From NCBI GenBank assembly GCA_013416795.1, contig RQSC01001302.1, forward strand, positions 66,485-130,484: a DNA stretch of 64,000 bases, given 5' to 3'. The notes under the pieces are model-generated. The model saw nothing but the letters and a program-made list of their open reading frames with translations, was not told the DNA's origin and did no database searches. This stretch comes from Prasinococcaceae sp. CCMP 1430. Taxonomy: Eukaryota; Prasinodermophyta; Palmophyllophyceae; Prasinococcales; Prasinococcaceae. Each line of letters opens with the position of its first letter. The stretch's first letter is position 1. Below, piece by piece: positions 50,453 to 61,162 of the stretch. The position numbers and the translations under genes were made by a program.

Positions 50453-51777
50453 TTAATTCGACGCGCAGTAGTGCTCGAGCACGTCCTCGAGCGCCTCGCG
50501 CGGGTAGTCTCCGGTGAAGACGCACTTGCCAAGCTCGCCCTTGAGCAGTATAAGTCTGATCTGCCCGCCCTTGTTCTTCTTGTCCACGGACATGTACTTG
50601 ATGAACTCGTCCTTGGTCATGCCCGTGCCCGACACATCCACTGGCGTGCCGATGCGCCGCAGGAGAGCCTCAGTGCGTTCGAAGATGGAGGCGTCGCACC
50701 AGCCCATGTCGGCGGACATCTTGGCAGCCATGCACATGCCCGCACTGACAGCCTCGCCGTGCAGCCACTCACCGTAGCCCACGCCCGTCTCGACGGCGTG
50801 GCCAAAGGTGTGACCGAGGTTGAGCGTGGCGCGCAGGCCAGCCTCCTTCTCATCCTCGGCCACGATGGCAGCCTGCGTCGATCGGCATCGCAGCGAGTGG
50901 AGCGCGCGGGCACGCGTCAGCGTCAAGCGCCCGAGCGAGCGCGTGTGGGCGTCAGCAGGCGAACGCAGGAGGCAAAGCGCGAGCGCAGCCCAGACGCTCG
51001 TGCGTTCCAGCGCGCACAGCTCGTCCACACACTGCGCCCCGGGCTGCTGTCTTGGCTCACCTTGATCTCGCACGAGCGCTTGACGACGTGCGCCAGCGCC
51101 GCTGCGTCCTTGGCGAGGATAGCGTCCACGTTCTCCTCGAGCCACACGAAAAGCTCCGCGTCCCAGATGAGGCCATACTTGACGACCTCCGCGACACCGC
51201 TCGCGAGCTCGCGCTGTGGCAGCGATGCGAGCGTCTCCGTGTCGATGAGCACGCACTGCGGCTGGTAGAAGGCGCCGATCATGTTTTTCCCCAGCGGGTG
51301 GTTCACGCCCGTCTTGCCTCCTACGGAGGAGTCCACCATCGCCATGAGTGTCGTCGGCACCTGCACGAAGTCCACACCCCGCTGGTACGCCGACGCGGCA
51401 AAACCCGTCATGTCGCCGACCACACCGCCGCCGAGCGCGACGAAGGTTGCGTCCCTGCCCAGGCGGCACTCCATGGCCTTGTCCCACGCCATCATCAGCG
51501 TGGCCAGGTCCTTGTGCTCCTCGCCGTCTGGAAACGCCACCGCGTCCACTTGCGTGCCGCTGCCCTCGGAGAGCGCCGCGGCACACCGCTCGAGGTATAG
51601 CGGCGCGACGGTCTCGTTTGACACAACGAGGGCACGGTCGCCACGCACGTGGCGCTGCAGCAATTCGGCGTTGTCGAGCAAGCCCGTGCCGATGTAGATG
51701 GGGTACGAGCGGTCGCCCAGGTCCACGTCGACCGTCGCGACGAGCTCGCCACGCTTCTGCGCGGCGGCGGCGGCCAT
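50453..51777 (-). CDS. aroB: 3-dehydroquinate synthase (AroB type)
   Basis: Two minus-strand exons, 51061-51777 and 50453-50872, 378 residues. The enzyme converts DAHP to 3-dehydroquinate, step two of the shikimate pathway, using NAD+ and a divalent metal. Seen: [41 protein letters not shown] (NAD-binding GGG..GD), [43 protein letters not shown], and exon 2 [12 protein letters not shown] with metal ligand His, [21 protein letters not shown]. It is monofunctional, unlike the fungal AROM protein. No transit peptide follows ATG 51777; the frame upstream is open with no ATG, so a plastid-targeting exon may lie upstream. The symbol is by homology to bacterial aroB. Confidence 0.94.
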
Positions 51778-52657
51778 GCCGCGCGCAGCAGCGCGGCGCG
51801 GCGCGCAGAGCAGCGGCTGTGGCGCCGCCCCATACCCCACCCCCCTTGCACGGCACGCACGCGCCCAGCGGCGGCCGAAACCCCGCAAAGCATCCCCGAA
51901 ATCGCCGGCCGCTCCTCCCGCGCTCTCTGGCGCCGCCCCGCGCCACCACAGGTGAGCAACGCTTCATCGATGAAGTCAATACTTCAACCCACGGGAGACA
52001 CAATGAGCCACCGCCACGCGTTTCGCGGAGCCGATGGCGTCACGCGGCGCGAAGCGACGCTTCCGCGCAGGCCACCCCTACACACCCACACTCACACCCA
52101 CGCCCACCCCACCCCCACCCACCCACCGAGCGTTTCACCCGGGAAATGACCCCAGCTCTCGACCGCACGACTCGCGAGCCCCCTCGTCGACCCCCGACCG
52201 ACCCACCGAGGACTCACGACGAGGCACCCCACCGCGCGTGCGGCGCCTCCCACCCACGATGGATGGTGAGGATCTCATCATCCGGAGTGCCTCTCCCTGC
52301 CGCCGGGCCGGGGGACGCCGCTGCCGGACCCGCACGCGCGCCCACGCGGCCGCGGTACAGATCGAGCTCGAGGCGCCGCAGTCCGACCCTATTCTCGACG
52401 ACCCTAAATATGAGTTCTCAGCCCCAACCTCAGCCCCGGTCGGGCGCCAGCTTGCGGCCGCAGGATCGGAGGATGCGGCGCCTCTTCGCCGGGAGAGGCC
52501 GGGAGAGCGCGCCACGCGGGCGGCGCGCGCGTGGCGTCGGAGAAAAGCGCGAGGGGCGCGCCTCCCTCCCTCCCTCCCGCTCGCTCGCCGCTCGCTCGCC
52601 GCTCGCTCGCCGCTCGCTCCCCCCGCGCCCCAAACACACACACACCGACGCAGCTGT
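51778..52657. other. divergent intergenic region, ending at an N
   Basis: About 880 bp. It contains CACCC/CCCACC repeats (52080-52135) and GCTCGCTCGCC repeats (52585-52622). An ATG at 52412 starts a Gln/Pro/Arg-rich frame that is in phase with the cryptochrome past the N. It may be the cryptochrome N-terminus, but the conserved first beta strand of that family is missing. Confidence 0.4.
52585..52622. repeat. GCTCGCTCGCC tandem repeat
   Basis: Three to four head-to-tail 11-bp copies immediately upstream of the N at 52658. Confidence 0.75.
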
Positions 52658-52658
52658 N
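52658..52658. other. single N replacing the cryptochrome N-terminal motif
   Basis: The family always begins with a strand containing WFR..LR.HDNPAL before the PVFVLD strand. Here only PVFVLD is present, right of the N. Confidence 0.75.
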
Positions 52659-54477
52659 GCGCGAGGCGCCGCGCCGCCCGCGCCCGGAGGCGGAGGCGGC
52701 GCCGCGGGGCGCGTGTACCCAGTGTTCGTGCTCGACGGCGACGCGTACCAGCTGCGCCGCTGCAGCGCGCTGAGGGCGAGTTTCCTCGTCGAGAGCCTGC
52801 GCGAGCTCGACAGGGAGCTGCGCTCGCGCGGCTCGCGTCTGTACGTTGCGTCGGGGGACCCCGTGCAGGTGCTGCCGCAGCTCTGGGAACGACTCGGCGT
52901 GACGCACCTCACGTTCGAGGCGGACGAGACCGGCGAGCCATACGCGCAGCGGCGCGACGCGGCCGTGCTGAGCGCCGCAAAGGCTGCGGGCATGAGCGCG
53001 GAGGCCCACGCGACCGAGACGCTCTATCCGCTCGGCGCGTACGTGGCGCGAAGCGGCGGTGACCCCGCCAACGTGCCCGCGACGATGGGCGCGTACGAGA
53101 AGCTGTTCGCGCGCATGGGCAAGGCGCCGCCCGCGCCGCTCGACATGCCAACGACCGCCGAGTTCAAGAGCGAACTCCGGGACGTTGTTGGAGGCGACGA
53201 GATGCTGCCGCCTCGTTCGCCCACCGACCTGCCCTGGCCGCGCGAGACGCCGCGGGCGCAGGTCGAGCCGGTGTGGAACGCCGCTGACTGCGAGGGGCTT
53301 TCGCCAGTTGCCCGAGGTGGCGAGCGCGAGGCGCTGAATCGCCTGCGCTCTTGCATGTCGCGCCATGCATGGGTGGCATCCTTCGAGAAGCCCAAAACGC
53401 TGCCCACCGCACTGTCGCCCTCCACGACGGCGCTGAGCCCCTACCTCAGCTTGGGCTGCCTCTCACCGCGCACGATGTGGCACGGGGTCGTCGAGTCTGC
53501 TGCCTCCGCGCCGGCTGGAGCGCCGCGGTCCAAGCCACCCGTGAGTCTGCACGGCCAGCTCATGTGGCGCGACTTCAGCAACCTGATGGCACACTCCGCC
53601 AACGCCGAGTGCGCCGGCAGCTGGGGCCAGATGGAGGGCAATCGGTACTGCCGCGCGATTGAATGGGGCGAGGACGCGGAGCTGCTCGCCGCATGGAAGG
53701 AAGCGCGCACCGGCTATCCGTGGATTGACGCGTGCATGATGCAGCTTCGGACCGAGGGATGGGTGCATCACCTGGGACGCCACGCGCTGGCGTGTTTCCT
53801 AACACGCGGCGACCTCTGGCAGCACTGGGAGCGCGGCGCGGAGCACTTCGAGGGACAGCTGCTGGATGCCGACTATGCCCTCAACGGCTTCAACTGGCTT
53901 TGGTTGAGCTGCTCGGGTTTCTTCTACCAGGTGCGCTCGCCAGCGTACCCCCTAGCTCGCGCGCCCACGCCTGCCGCGCTCGCCTCGTGGCTGACAGCCT
54001 TTCCGCGCGCACGGTCACCAACGCGTGTGTTCATGCACCCCACAGTACTTCCGCTGCTACTCGCCGGTGGCTTTCCAGAAAAAGAACGACCCCAGCGGTG
54101 CGTTCATCCGCAAATGGCTCCCGCAGTTGCGCAAGCTGCCTGACAAGTACATTTATGAGCCCTGGACCGCGCCGATCGCAGTGCAGAAGTCCGCAGGCAT
54201 CATCATCGGAACCGACTACCCGAAGGTGCGTACGCGTCCTGCCTAGCGCGGGCGCCCGCTCGCGCGCGCTCGTGTCAGACTCTGTCTCCCGCAACCGAGC
54301 CGCCGCATGGCTGACCGTACACTCGTGCACGCGCGCCCGCAGCCCGTCGTCGACCACAAGGTCGTCAGCAAGGAGAATATGGGCAAGGTCGCCAAAGCAT
54401 ACGAGGCTTACAAGAAGACCCAGTCCTCAGGGGCCGGCGGCGGCCCTCCCAAGAAGAAGCTCAAGGCGGGCAAATAG
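52659..54477 (+). CDS. cryptochrome/(6-4)-photolyase family flavoprotein (animal-type)
   Basis: Three exons, 52659-53930, 54046-54225 and 54343-54477, 528 residues visible, N-terminus lost at N 52658. Photolyase N-domain: RVYPVFVLDGDAYQ, LRELDRELRSRGSRLYVASG, ITHLTFEADETGEPYA-like. FAD domain: TTALSPYLSLGCLSPRTMW, GQLMWRDFSNLMAH, RTGYPWIDACMMQLRTEGWV, HHLGRHALACFLTRGDLWQHWE, LNGFNWLWLSCSGFFYQ joining YFRCYSPVAF. Then PDKYIYEPWTAP and GTDYPK/PVVDHKVVSKE. The ordering and YFRCYSP/YIYEPW motifs place it in the animal cryptochrome/(6-4) photolyase clade. DADYALNG has Tyr where DADW is usual. The short tail ends in a basic PKKKLKAGK, a likely nuclear signal. Light signalling or DNA repair cannot be distinguished. 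Confidence 0.9.
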
Positions 54478-54546
54478 CATGTCCGGACTGATTGTAATGG
54501 TACTGATACTGTACAAGATTTGCGGTTGGTAGTGCAAGGCAGCCCA

Positions 54547-55634
54547 TTAAGCGACCCCGGAAGGATCCCAGCAGAACTTCCTGGGCGCCACCCGCGCGAG
54601 CTCGCCTTCGGCCTCCTCGGTCAGAACGACTGTCTCCGCCTTTGCGTTCTCCTCTATGCGGCCCTCGTCCGCTGACCGCGGCAGCACCACGCAACCGCGT
54701 GCAAGGCCCCACGCGAGCAGCACCTGCGCCGTCGTACAGTTGCACAGCCGCGCCGCCGCGCGGACGTGCCGGTCTTCCAACAGCTCGCCGGTGCCAAGCG
54801 GTGAGTAAGCTTGTACCACACAGCCCAGCTGCGCGCAGCGTGCTCGCAGCGCATCCTGCCGGAACGCTGGGTGGCACTCGATTTGATTCGTCGCTGGCAT
54901 CTCCCGCGCATAGACGACCATCTCATCGAGATGTCGCACCTCGTAGTTCGACACGCCGATGGCACGACAGAGCCCCTCCGCCTTGGCAGACACGCAGCAC
55001 GCACACGCACGAAGAGGGATAGGTACACGGGCGTGTCAGAGGCGCTCCGTCTGCTCTGTCCCCACACAGGCAGGCAGAAAGCTGCAGAACAGCGCTCGGC
55101 GCTGCTTTGCCCGCACACACCTTGCAGTCCTCGAGGGCGCGCCACGCCTCCCTCCGCGCTGCGGCATGCGCTTCAGAGCTATGTTTTTGTCGAGCGACGC
55201 CCGGCCAGTGCAGCAAATAGACGTCAACGTACGGGGTGCGCAGGCGCTCAAGGCTCGCGTGCAGGGCGGCGACGGTCGACTCGTATGTCTTCAGCTCATA
55301 CGCGCTCGCCTTTGTTACCAGCGATATGCACTCCCGCGTCAGAGTAGGATCTGCACTCGGTCGTGAAGTTGCATCGACGTGCGTCAGCGTGGGCGACACA
55401 AAACAGAGAAGCATGGCCTTCCCCACACGCCGGGTCTGCGCACGCACCTGCTGCCATCGCCGCGGCGATGCCGTCGGCGACCTCGCCCTCGTTCTTGTAA
55501 ATTGACGCCGTGTCGAGCAGACGCACGCCGCAACGCAGCGCTGCGGCGACTGCGCGCGCGCACGACTCGCCGCGCAGCGTGTGCGTGCCCATGCCCAGAC
55601 GAGGCGTACGAGGCGGTGCCACCTCGCCTGCCAT
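54547..55634 (-). CDS. aldo-keto reductase
   Basis: Three minus-strand exons, 55448-55634, 55121-55350 and 54547-54981, 283 residues. Family blocks: PRLGMGTHTLRG, LLDTASIYKNEGEVADGI (family D.A..Y.NE..VG), LVTKAS, LERLRTPYVDVYLLHWPG, AIGVSNYEVRHLDE, NQIECHPAFRQ, VVQAYSPLGTGEL, QVLLAWGLARGCVVLPRS and a shortened C-terminal loop. The catalytic tetrad Asp/Tyr/Lys/His is present in DTASIY, TKAS and LLHWPG. It is an NADPH-dependent (beta/alpha)8 reductase of carbonyl substrates, cytosolic, substrate unknown. Intron phases are 1, 0 and all junctions restore family sequence. The stop is only 69 bp from the cryptochrome stop on the opposite strand. Confidence 0.93.
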
Positions 55635-56061
55635 GCTGACACAGAGCGCGCGTGCTCCCTCTACCCTCGTATCAATTCCCCGAATCCCTCTCGTCTGCGT
55701 CTGCCAGTCCAGCCAGTGGGCTTGCCGGATCGCCCGGCCCCGAGCTCAGCCACACGCTCGCCGTGGTGTCGACACGCCGCACGCGTGCAAATGCACGCGG
55801 CAGCAGGCGCGGCGGTGCGCAGGGGCGCGCGGGGGGCAACGAAGGATCCGCTCCCCCCTCTCTCCGCCCCTTCCCTCCGACCACCCTTCCACTGCTATCG
55901 CGCCACGCCTCGCTGGCTGAGCGCCACGTGGTGTGCGCACACTGTGGTGGCACTGTGTTTGATCTTCGATGCTCTGCGCAAAATGCGCGGAAACAGGCCA
56001 CACGCGCTGAGACGCCAGAGCCAAAATTGCATAGTATACACACGTGTTGCGCGCGTCACCG
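55635..56061. other. intergenic region, no gene recognised
   Basis: About 430 bp between two minus-strand genes: the promoter of the aldo-keto reductase and the 3' side of VPS33. Confidence 0.45.
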
Positions 56062-57990
56062 TCACCGCACGCCGCGCCCCCCGTGGCTCGCCCCCGCGAG
56101 CGCGCCTGCCGCGTGCGGCGGCACGATAGACTCGATCAGCCCGTCTCCGCTGATGAGCTCGGTTGCGGCCACAACGAAGTCTATATCGCTCCGCGAGCTC
56201 AGGAAGCGCAGTGCAGCAATCTCAGCGAACGTCACTCCGCCGAGAAAGACAACCAGCACCACGCGCCTGGTAGTGCCGCCACTGCTCTTTGCTGCCGAGT
56301 GCAGGCGGTTGCCCCCCATTTCATCGGGCTTTTCGATGGGCACGCCGTTCGTGTCGAAGGTCTGCAGCAACTCAAAGTGTGAGCCCGGTAACGCTCGCAG
56401 TGCGTCTTCGACGCCCAGCCAGCCCTCCGGTCGCAGCAGCGCATGTTCGACCAGCCTGATGGACAGCGGTGCGTACCCCTGCGTGGCGAATGTGTACGCA
56501 ATGTCCTCAGGATCGTCGTTGTCCAGCTCGTCCACACTGAGCGCCAGCGATCGCCTGCACGACGCAAAGGAGCTGCGCCCGCTCTCCTGGCGGCGAATGA
56601 GCCCCGACGCGAGTAGTGCATCGAGCGTGAGCAGCTGCTCGTGGCCGTACGCGTGCATGAGGACCGTGCGGTATGAGTCGAGCTGGCGGCGTGATAGGCC
56701 ACCGGCGATGAGGCTGGCGGCACACAGCGGCTTGAGGGAGTCAGCCAGCGGCGCGCGACGAAAGGCGGCCTCCTCGGCCATCGCGCACGCCGCATCGACG
56801 GCCGAGCTCCCACCACCCTCAACGAGCGCGGCCTCGTTCTCCAGCCGCCGGCGAAAGGCAGGTTTGGACGCGAGGCGGTTGAGCGCATCGCTCAGCGAGA
56901 TGTGGCGCTCTATCTCAGGCAGCGTCTTGAGGTCTTTGACGAAGTCTCGGATCTTGGACATGTGCGCCGAGGAGTCTCGCGCCGAGTCGTAGTCATTGCG
57001 GATCGCGTTCGCCTTGTCGCGCAGTTCGGCCATCACATTGCCGAAATTGCGGTCGCGCAGCTGCTTGAAGAGGGCGTCCGAGGAGTTGAGCGCCACACGG
57101 TCTGGCCGCCCAGGCGCCTGCAGCTGCTGCTGCTGACCCTCGCCATGGTCACCACCCCCGCCCTTGCGCTTTCCACGGCCGAGAAGCCCGGCGGGGAGCT
57201 CGGCAACGCCATTGCGCACGCTGAAGAAGTGGTCGATGAGCCCCTCGTACGTGAGCGGCGTGAGCAGCGGCGTCACGCAGTCCACCTCGCGATCGATGAG
57301 CACCATCGCGTCCACCTGTGGCGCTACGGCCACAGGCCCCACCCCGCCCTGCTCCTTGCGCATACGGCTGAGCACCTGCGCGCATGCGTGGGCGTTCACC
57401 CCCACGCCTTTGATGTGCGGCACGAGGCCGATCTTTAGCTGCAAACGCGCGAGCGCGCGGGCGGCATAGTACACCGAGGTGCGGTCGCCGTCGACCGTGC
57501 ACTCCTTGAAGCTACTGCCCAGTTCCAGGCTGAGCACATCCTCATCGAACGGAATCCAGTCGATGGGTAGCTCCTCGACACTCAATTCTCCCAGCACGCC
57601 CTCCTCCTCGAGAATGCGCTCGCACACGACCGTCCTGCGCGGGACATAGTACACAGCGTGCGTACGCGCCTCACTCGCCCTCGCCGCTGCTCGCACGTGG
57701 GCCGCCAGCGCCTTGGTCGCGCCAATTGTCGGCCGCACAATGTATACGACCGTCGGCGTGCGAAATGATCCTGGCGCTGCATCGAGCCCAAGCAGGTCTT
57801 CGACGCCATGCTCCTTGAGCGTCGACGTGCGCGTCACCAGCGCCATGGGGCCCGACAGCCGCGCGTCGAACACCACGGTCTTGCGCCCAGCGCGCGCGTC
57901 GAGCGCGTCGACCAATGCGGAGCGCGCCACGTCGCGCGCCGCGCCGACCGCAGCAAGGCGTGCGCCGTCGAGCGGCGGCAGCTGTGCCAT
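56062..57990 (-). CDS. VPS33, Sec1/Munc18 subunit of CORVET/HOPS
   Basis: Single exon, 642 residues from ATG 57990 (MAQLPPLDGARL). SM-protein features: GRKTVVFDARLSGPMALVTR, a VEDLL..D block, VYIVRPTIGATKALAAHV, LSLELGSSFKECTVDGDRTS, ALARLQLKIGLVPHIKGVG, MVLIDREVDCVTPLLTPLTY (the family DR..D..TPL) with EGLIDHFF, NLAVDELDN-like and C-terminal VVLVVFLGGVTFAEIAALRF, the typical VPS33 GG.T..E..ALR signature. It binds SNAREs and Vps16 to tether endosomes and vacuoles. A low-complexity insert (GKRKGGGGDHGEGQQQQ) lies before the DALFKQLRDRNF block. The protein is full length for the family. Confidence 0.93.
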   Translation of the reverse strand: MAQLPPLDGARLAAVGAARDVARSALVDALDARAGRKTVVFDARLSGPMALVTRTSTLKEHGVEDLLGLDAAPGSFRTPTVVYIVRPTIGATKALAAHVRAAARASEARTHAVYYVPRRTVVCERILEEEGVLGELSVEELPIDWIPFDEDVLSLELGSSFKECTVDGDRTSVYYAARALARLQLKIGLVPHIKGVGVNAHACAQVLSRMRKEQGGVGPVAVAPQVDAMVLIDREVDCVTPLLTPLTYEGLIDHFFSVRNGVAELPAGLLGRGKRKGGGGDHGEGQQQQLQAPGRPDRVALNSSDALFKQLRDRNFGNVMAELRDKANAIRNDYDSARDSSAHMSKIRDFVKDLKTLPEIERHISLSDALNRLASKPAFRRRLENEAALVEGGGSSAVDAACAMAEEAAFRRAPLADSLKPLCAASLIAGGLSRRQLDSYRTVLMHAYGHEQLLTLDALLASGLIRRQESGRSSFASCRRSLALSVDELDNDDPEDIAYTFATQGYAPLSIRLVEHALLRPEGWLGVEDALRALPGSHFELLQTFDTNGVPIEKPDEMGGNRLHSAAKSSGGTTRRVVLVVFLGGVTFAEIAALRFLSSRSDIDFVVAATELISGDGLIESIVPPHAAGALAGASHGGRGVR

Positions 57991-58306
57991 GGCCGCCGCG
58001 CGCAGGTCGGGCGGGGCGGGGCCAGGCGGCTGCCGCTCGTACCCCGCCCTGCGTGCGCAAAGTGGCAAGGGGGGGAAGGGGGGAACGTCACACTGCATCG
58101 CCTCCCTGCCTTTTCTTCTATACCTGCTCGCGGGGTGTTCCAGTCTCGATAATGCGGCCGGTGTGAGGCGACATGGCCCATGTGGCACACAGCGCGTGCG
58201 GTGCAGTGCGTGGGCAGCAACCTTCCCCAACGTCTCCCTCCCCCCCCTGGGCCCAACCCCCGTCGTGCCCCAGACTTTGCCCTTCACTCCCGCTGCAGCC
58301 GCCGCC
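57991..58306. promoter_or_regulatory. divergent promoter between VPS33 and the disulfide isomerase gene
   Basis: About 316 bp with G runs (58067-58083). No gene recognised; presumably a bidirectional promoter region. Confidence 0.4.
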
Positions 58307-59406
58307 ATGGCCGTGCTTTGCACCCGCCGCGCTACTGCCGCCGCGGCCGCCGCCCTGCTCTGCGCGGGCACCGCAGTTGCGCAGTACGACTTCGGCGGCA
58401 TGGGCGGCGATTATCCCGACATGGACGACTACGGAATGGATGAGTATGGCATGGGGGGGGGGGGAGGTGCCTCGGACTCGCCGGACGCACACATCCGAGG
58501 CGTTCTCGACCTCGACGACGTCACGTTTGACAAGGTCATCACAGGCGAGGCGGCAGCGTTCGGTGCGTCGCGCAGGAGGGCTGCGCTGCCAGTGGCGATC
58601 ACACCGATCAGCGCGACAAGCAGCTACTGACCCGCGCGAATGGCACGGTTCACACCGCGGCGCTGCGCCGTGCCGCCCGCGCGCACACAGTCGAGTTCTA
58701 CGCGCCGTGGTGTGGTCATTGCAAGTCGCTCAAGCCTGAGTTCGAGGCGCTCGCCGCCGAGATGGGATCCCACCCTGCGCTGGTCCTCGCGAAGGTGGAC
58801 GTGGACAGCGAAGGTGGCCGGTCGCTTGGCGAGCGCTTCGGCGTCGAGGGCTTCCCCACCCTCAAGTTCCTTCCTCCCGGTGGCGGCGATGCGGACGACT
58901 ACGATGGCGATCGCACTGCCTCGGCTATGCAGGATTTCCTCGAGTCTAAGGTCGGGCCAGCGGGCGCACTCCCGGAGATGGCCGAGGCAGTGGAGACCTT
59001 CGGTGCGTGCTGGCTGTTTACATGGATGTTTGCGCCCCCATGCCCACGCGATTGCGTCAGATGGCGCAGCACGCGCCAGCACACATTGCGCAGCGCATCA
59101 GCACATCCGCACTGACACTGACATCCTCCCCCAACAATTGCAGCCAAGGATATGGCCTCCGGCATTTCCGCCGCCGAGAAGGTAGCCGCCACACTCGCTG
59201 AGGGCGACGAAGAGAAGGCGGAGAAGGCAGCTGTGTATGTCAAGGTTATGAACAGCATCAAGGCGAAAGGAAAGGAGTACATATCAAAGGAGATCGAGCG
59301 CCTTGGGCGCATGATCGACAGCGGCAGTGTCACGGAGGATAAGGCCGCCTCCTTCAAGGTCAAGCGCTCCACGCTGCGCGTGTTCAGCGCGAAGGACGAG
59401 CTTTGA
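58307..59406 (+). CDS. ER protein disulfide isomerase, single thioredoxin domain plus ERp29-like D domain, KDEL tail
   Basis: Three exons, 58307-58562, 58691-59002 and 59144-59406, 276 residues. An Ala-rich signal peptide (AAAAAALLCAGTAVAQ) is followed by an acidic Gly/Asp/Met insert (GGMGGDYPDMDDYGMDEYGM). The thioredoxin domain then runs from LDLDDVTFDKVITG to FVEFYAPWCGHCKSLKP, with active-site CGHC at 93-96, and FGVEGFPTLKFLPPGG with the cis-Pro. The last exon is a helical D domain (AKDMASGISAAEKVAATL, KGKEYISKEIERLGRMID) as in plant PDIs and ERp29. The C-terminus is AKDEL, a textbook KDEL ER-retrieval signal. It catalyses disulfide formation and isomerisation in the ER. Confidence 0.95.
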
Positions 59407-59437
59407 GTCACAGATGTAGACAGTACAGCTTGGGTTA

Positions 59438-60748
59438 TCATTGAGACGCAACCGTCGCGACCACCTTGCCCGCGGTGGCGCCGCTCAGCATGTGCTCGAC
59501 GGCGCGGGGTATCGCCTCCAGCCCCACGAAGGCGTCCCCCCCTTCGGTCACGACTTCGATCTCGCCAGCCGCATGCAGCGCGAAGACCTCTTCACGCGCC
59601 GCCCTGCGCGCGCGCGCTGGGTCAGCCTCTACATTTGTGTTGGCGACGCACGCGCGCATGGAGGGCCAGTGTGCGAGCACGCGGGAGCGGCCCATGTCCC
59701 CAGAGCACCCACCTGACCAGCTGCCTATCCTTTGGCCACACGTTCCCACGTATGCGTTGCTCGCCGCGGAGCTCCTCTTCGCCGCTCCAGAACAGCCTCT
59801 CAGCGAGGTCGCCGTGCGCATGCGGCAGTGGCTCGCTGTTGTGGGGGTACTCCGATATGTAGCCGACGATGAGCAGCCTGCCGGCGGGCGCGAGCGATCC
59901 CAGAGCCGCATCGAGCACTGGCCCGCCAACATGCTCGAGCACGAGGTCGTACGGCCCCTCGCGCGCGAGCGTGGCGGCGAGGTCTGATTCGGCGGTGTGG
60001 TCAATGACAACACGTCCGGCCATAGAGGCGGCACAGTTGCCTGAGGCGGTACCGGCGGCGGCGGCGGCGGCGGCAAGACGCTCGGCGAGCGCAGCTTTTT
60101 GTACGCCACCGGCCACAGCGACGACGTCACAGCCGGCGCGCGCCGCGAGCTGCGTGGCCAGGTGCCCAGCGCCACCGGCGGCGGCGGTAATGAGCACTCG
60201 CTCACCCTGCAAGCGCGCATACACAAACCAGTCAGAGCGAACGCTCGCACGCTTGCTATTGCACGCTTGCGGGCACGCGCTCAAGCGCGCGTGCGCACCG
60301 CAACAGCTCCGCCCGTGGCCCCCACTGCCACCGCGGCGGTCGTGCCAGATATGATGAGCGCGGCCGCCTCCGGCGTGGGATCTCCCGCAATGCGCTGGCA
60401 GAGTGCAGCGGGCACAGTGGTGTACTCGGCAAAGGCGCCGCCAACGAAGGCTACCGAGTCCCCGGGCGCAAACGTCTCAGCATCTATGCCCTCACCGACG
60501 GCCACCACTTCGCCAGAACCCTCGGCACCGAGCGCGAAGCCCTCAGCGCCTGCATTCACATTGGGTGCGAACCAGTGCTCGCCGCGGGCGCGGAAGGTCT
60601 CGCATCCGCCGTTAATCCCGGCGTAGCAAACACGCACAGCGACCTCACCGGGACCAGGGGCACGCGGTGCGTACTCGACCACTCGGGCGACCCCCGCGAG
60701 CGACTCGCCCACGCGCGGCGCGACCAGCCTGCGCGCTGTGTCGGGCAA
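59438..60748 (-). CDS. MDR-family (zinc-independent) NADPH quinone/enone oxidoreductase, start unresolved
   Basis: Three minus-strand exons: 60299 to about 60748, 59713-60206 and 59438-59603, about 370 residues. The GroES-like half has GVARVVEYAPRAPGPGEVAV, VCYAGINGGCETFRARGE, GAEGFALGAEGSGEVVAVGE and FAEYTTVP. The Rossmann half has ERVLITAAAGGAGHLATQLA (AAxGGxG), YDLVLEHVGGPVLDAALGSL and RLLIVGYISEYP. The last exon continues helix AAREEVFALHAAGEIE and ends AVEHMLSGATAGKVVATV. Zn-binding Cys/His are absent, typical of the quinone/prostaglandin reductase group of MDR enzymes. No in-frame ATG precedes the domain, so a short upstream exon or unusual start is needed. The third exon's splice choice (GGTCAG/GTGGGTG with GCGCAG/G) is the best in-frame fit. 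The stop is 31 bp from the PDI stop. Confidence 0.82.
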
Positions 60749-61162
60749 GGCTGGGGCGCGCGTGGCGCTAGCTGCCGGCGCGCGCGCTGCACAACACCCA
60801 CCCCCTCACTCCGTGCGCCCGGCCCGGCGGCGGCCCTCGCGTGACCTCGACCAGTGCGGCCCTTGCCGCGCGGGGCCGCAGCCGCGGGGCTACGGGGGGT
60901 TCATGCATTGCGCTGTGGCGCCGCCGCAGCGCCACGCCCAACTGGTGCTTCTTACGCGGGGCGGGCGCGGAAGGAGCAACTGCGCACGCACGAGCTGCTG
61001 CGCCGCAGCAGTACATCGGCGCAGCGGCGGTTGCATCGCCACAGCACGCGGGCTGCGGGGCACGCACCTGGGCGCCCGGGGGGGGGGGGGGGGGCNGGGG
61101 GCGGGCACGCACGTAGGAGGGTGGGTGCGTGCGGGGGGAGGAAGGGGCGGGAAAGGGGCGCA
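60749..61162. promoter_or_regulatory. divergent promoter region with G run and an N
   Basis: About 410 bp between the MDR and COQ6-like genes, very GC-rich. It ends in a G homopolymer with an embedded N at 61096. No gene recognised. Confidence 0.4.

Noticed and set aside
51348-52657. Long plus-strand open frame antisense to dehydroquinate synthase and in phase with the cryptochrome
   Set aside because: Only the part right of the N matches the cryptochrome family; the rest is antisense or intergenic sequence that is open because of GC bias.
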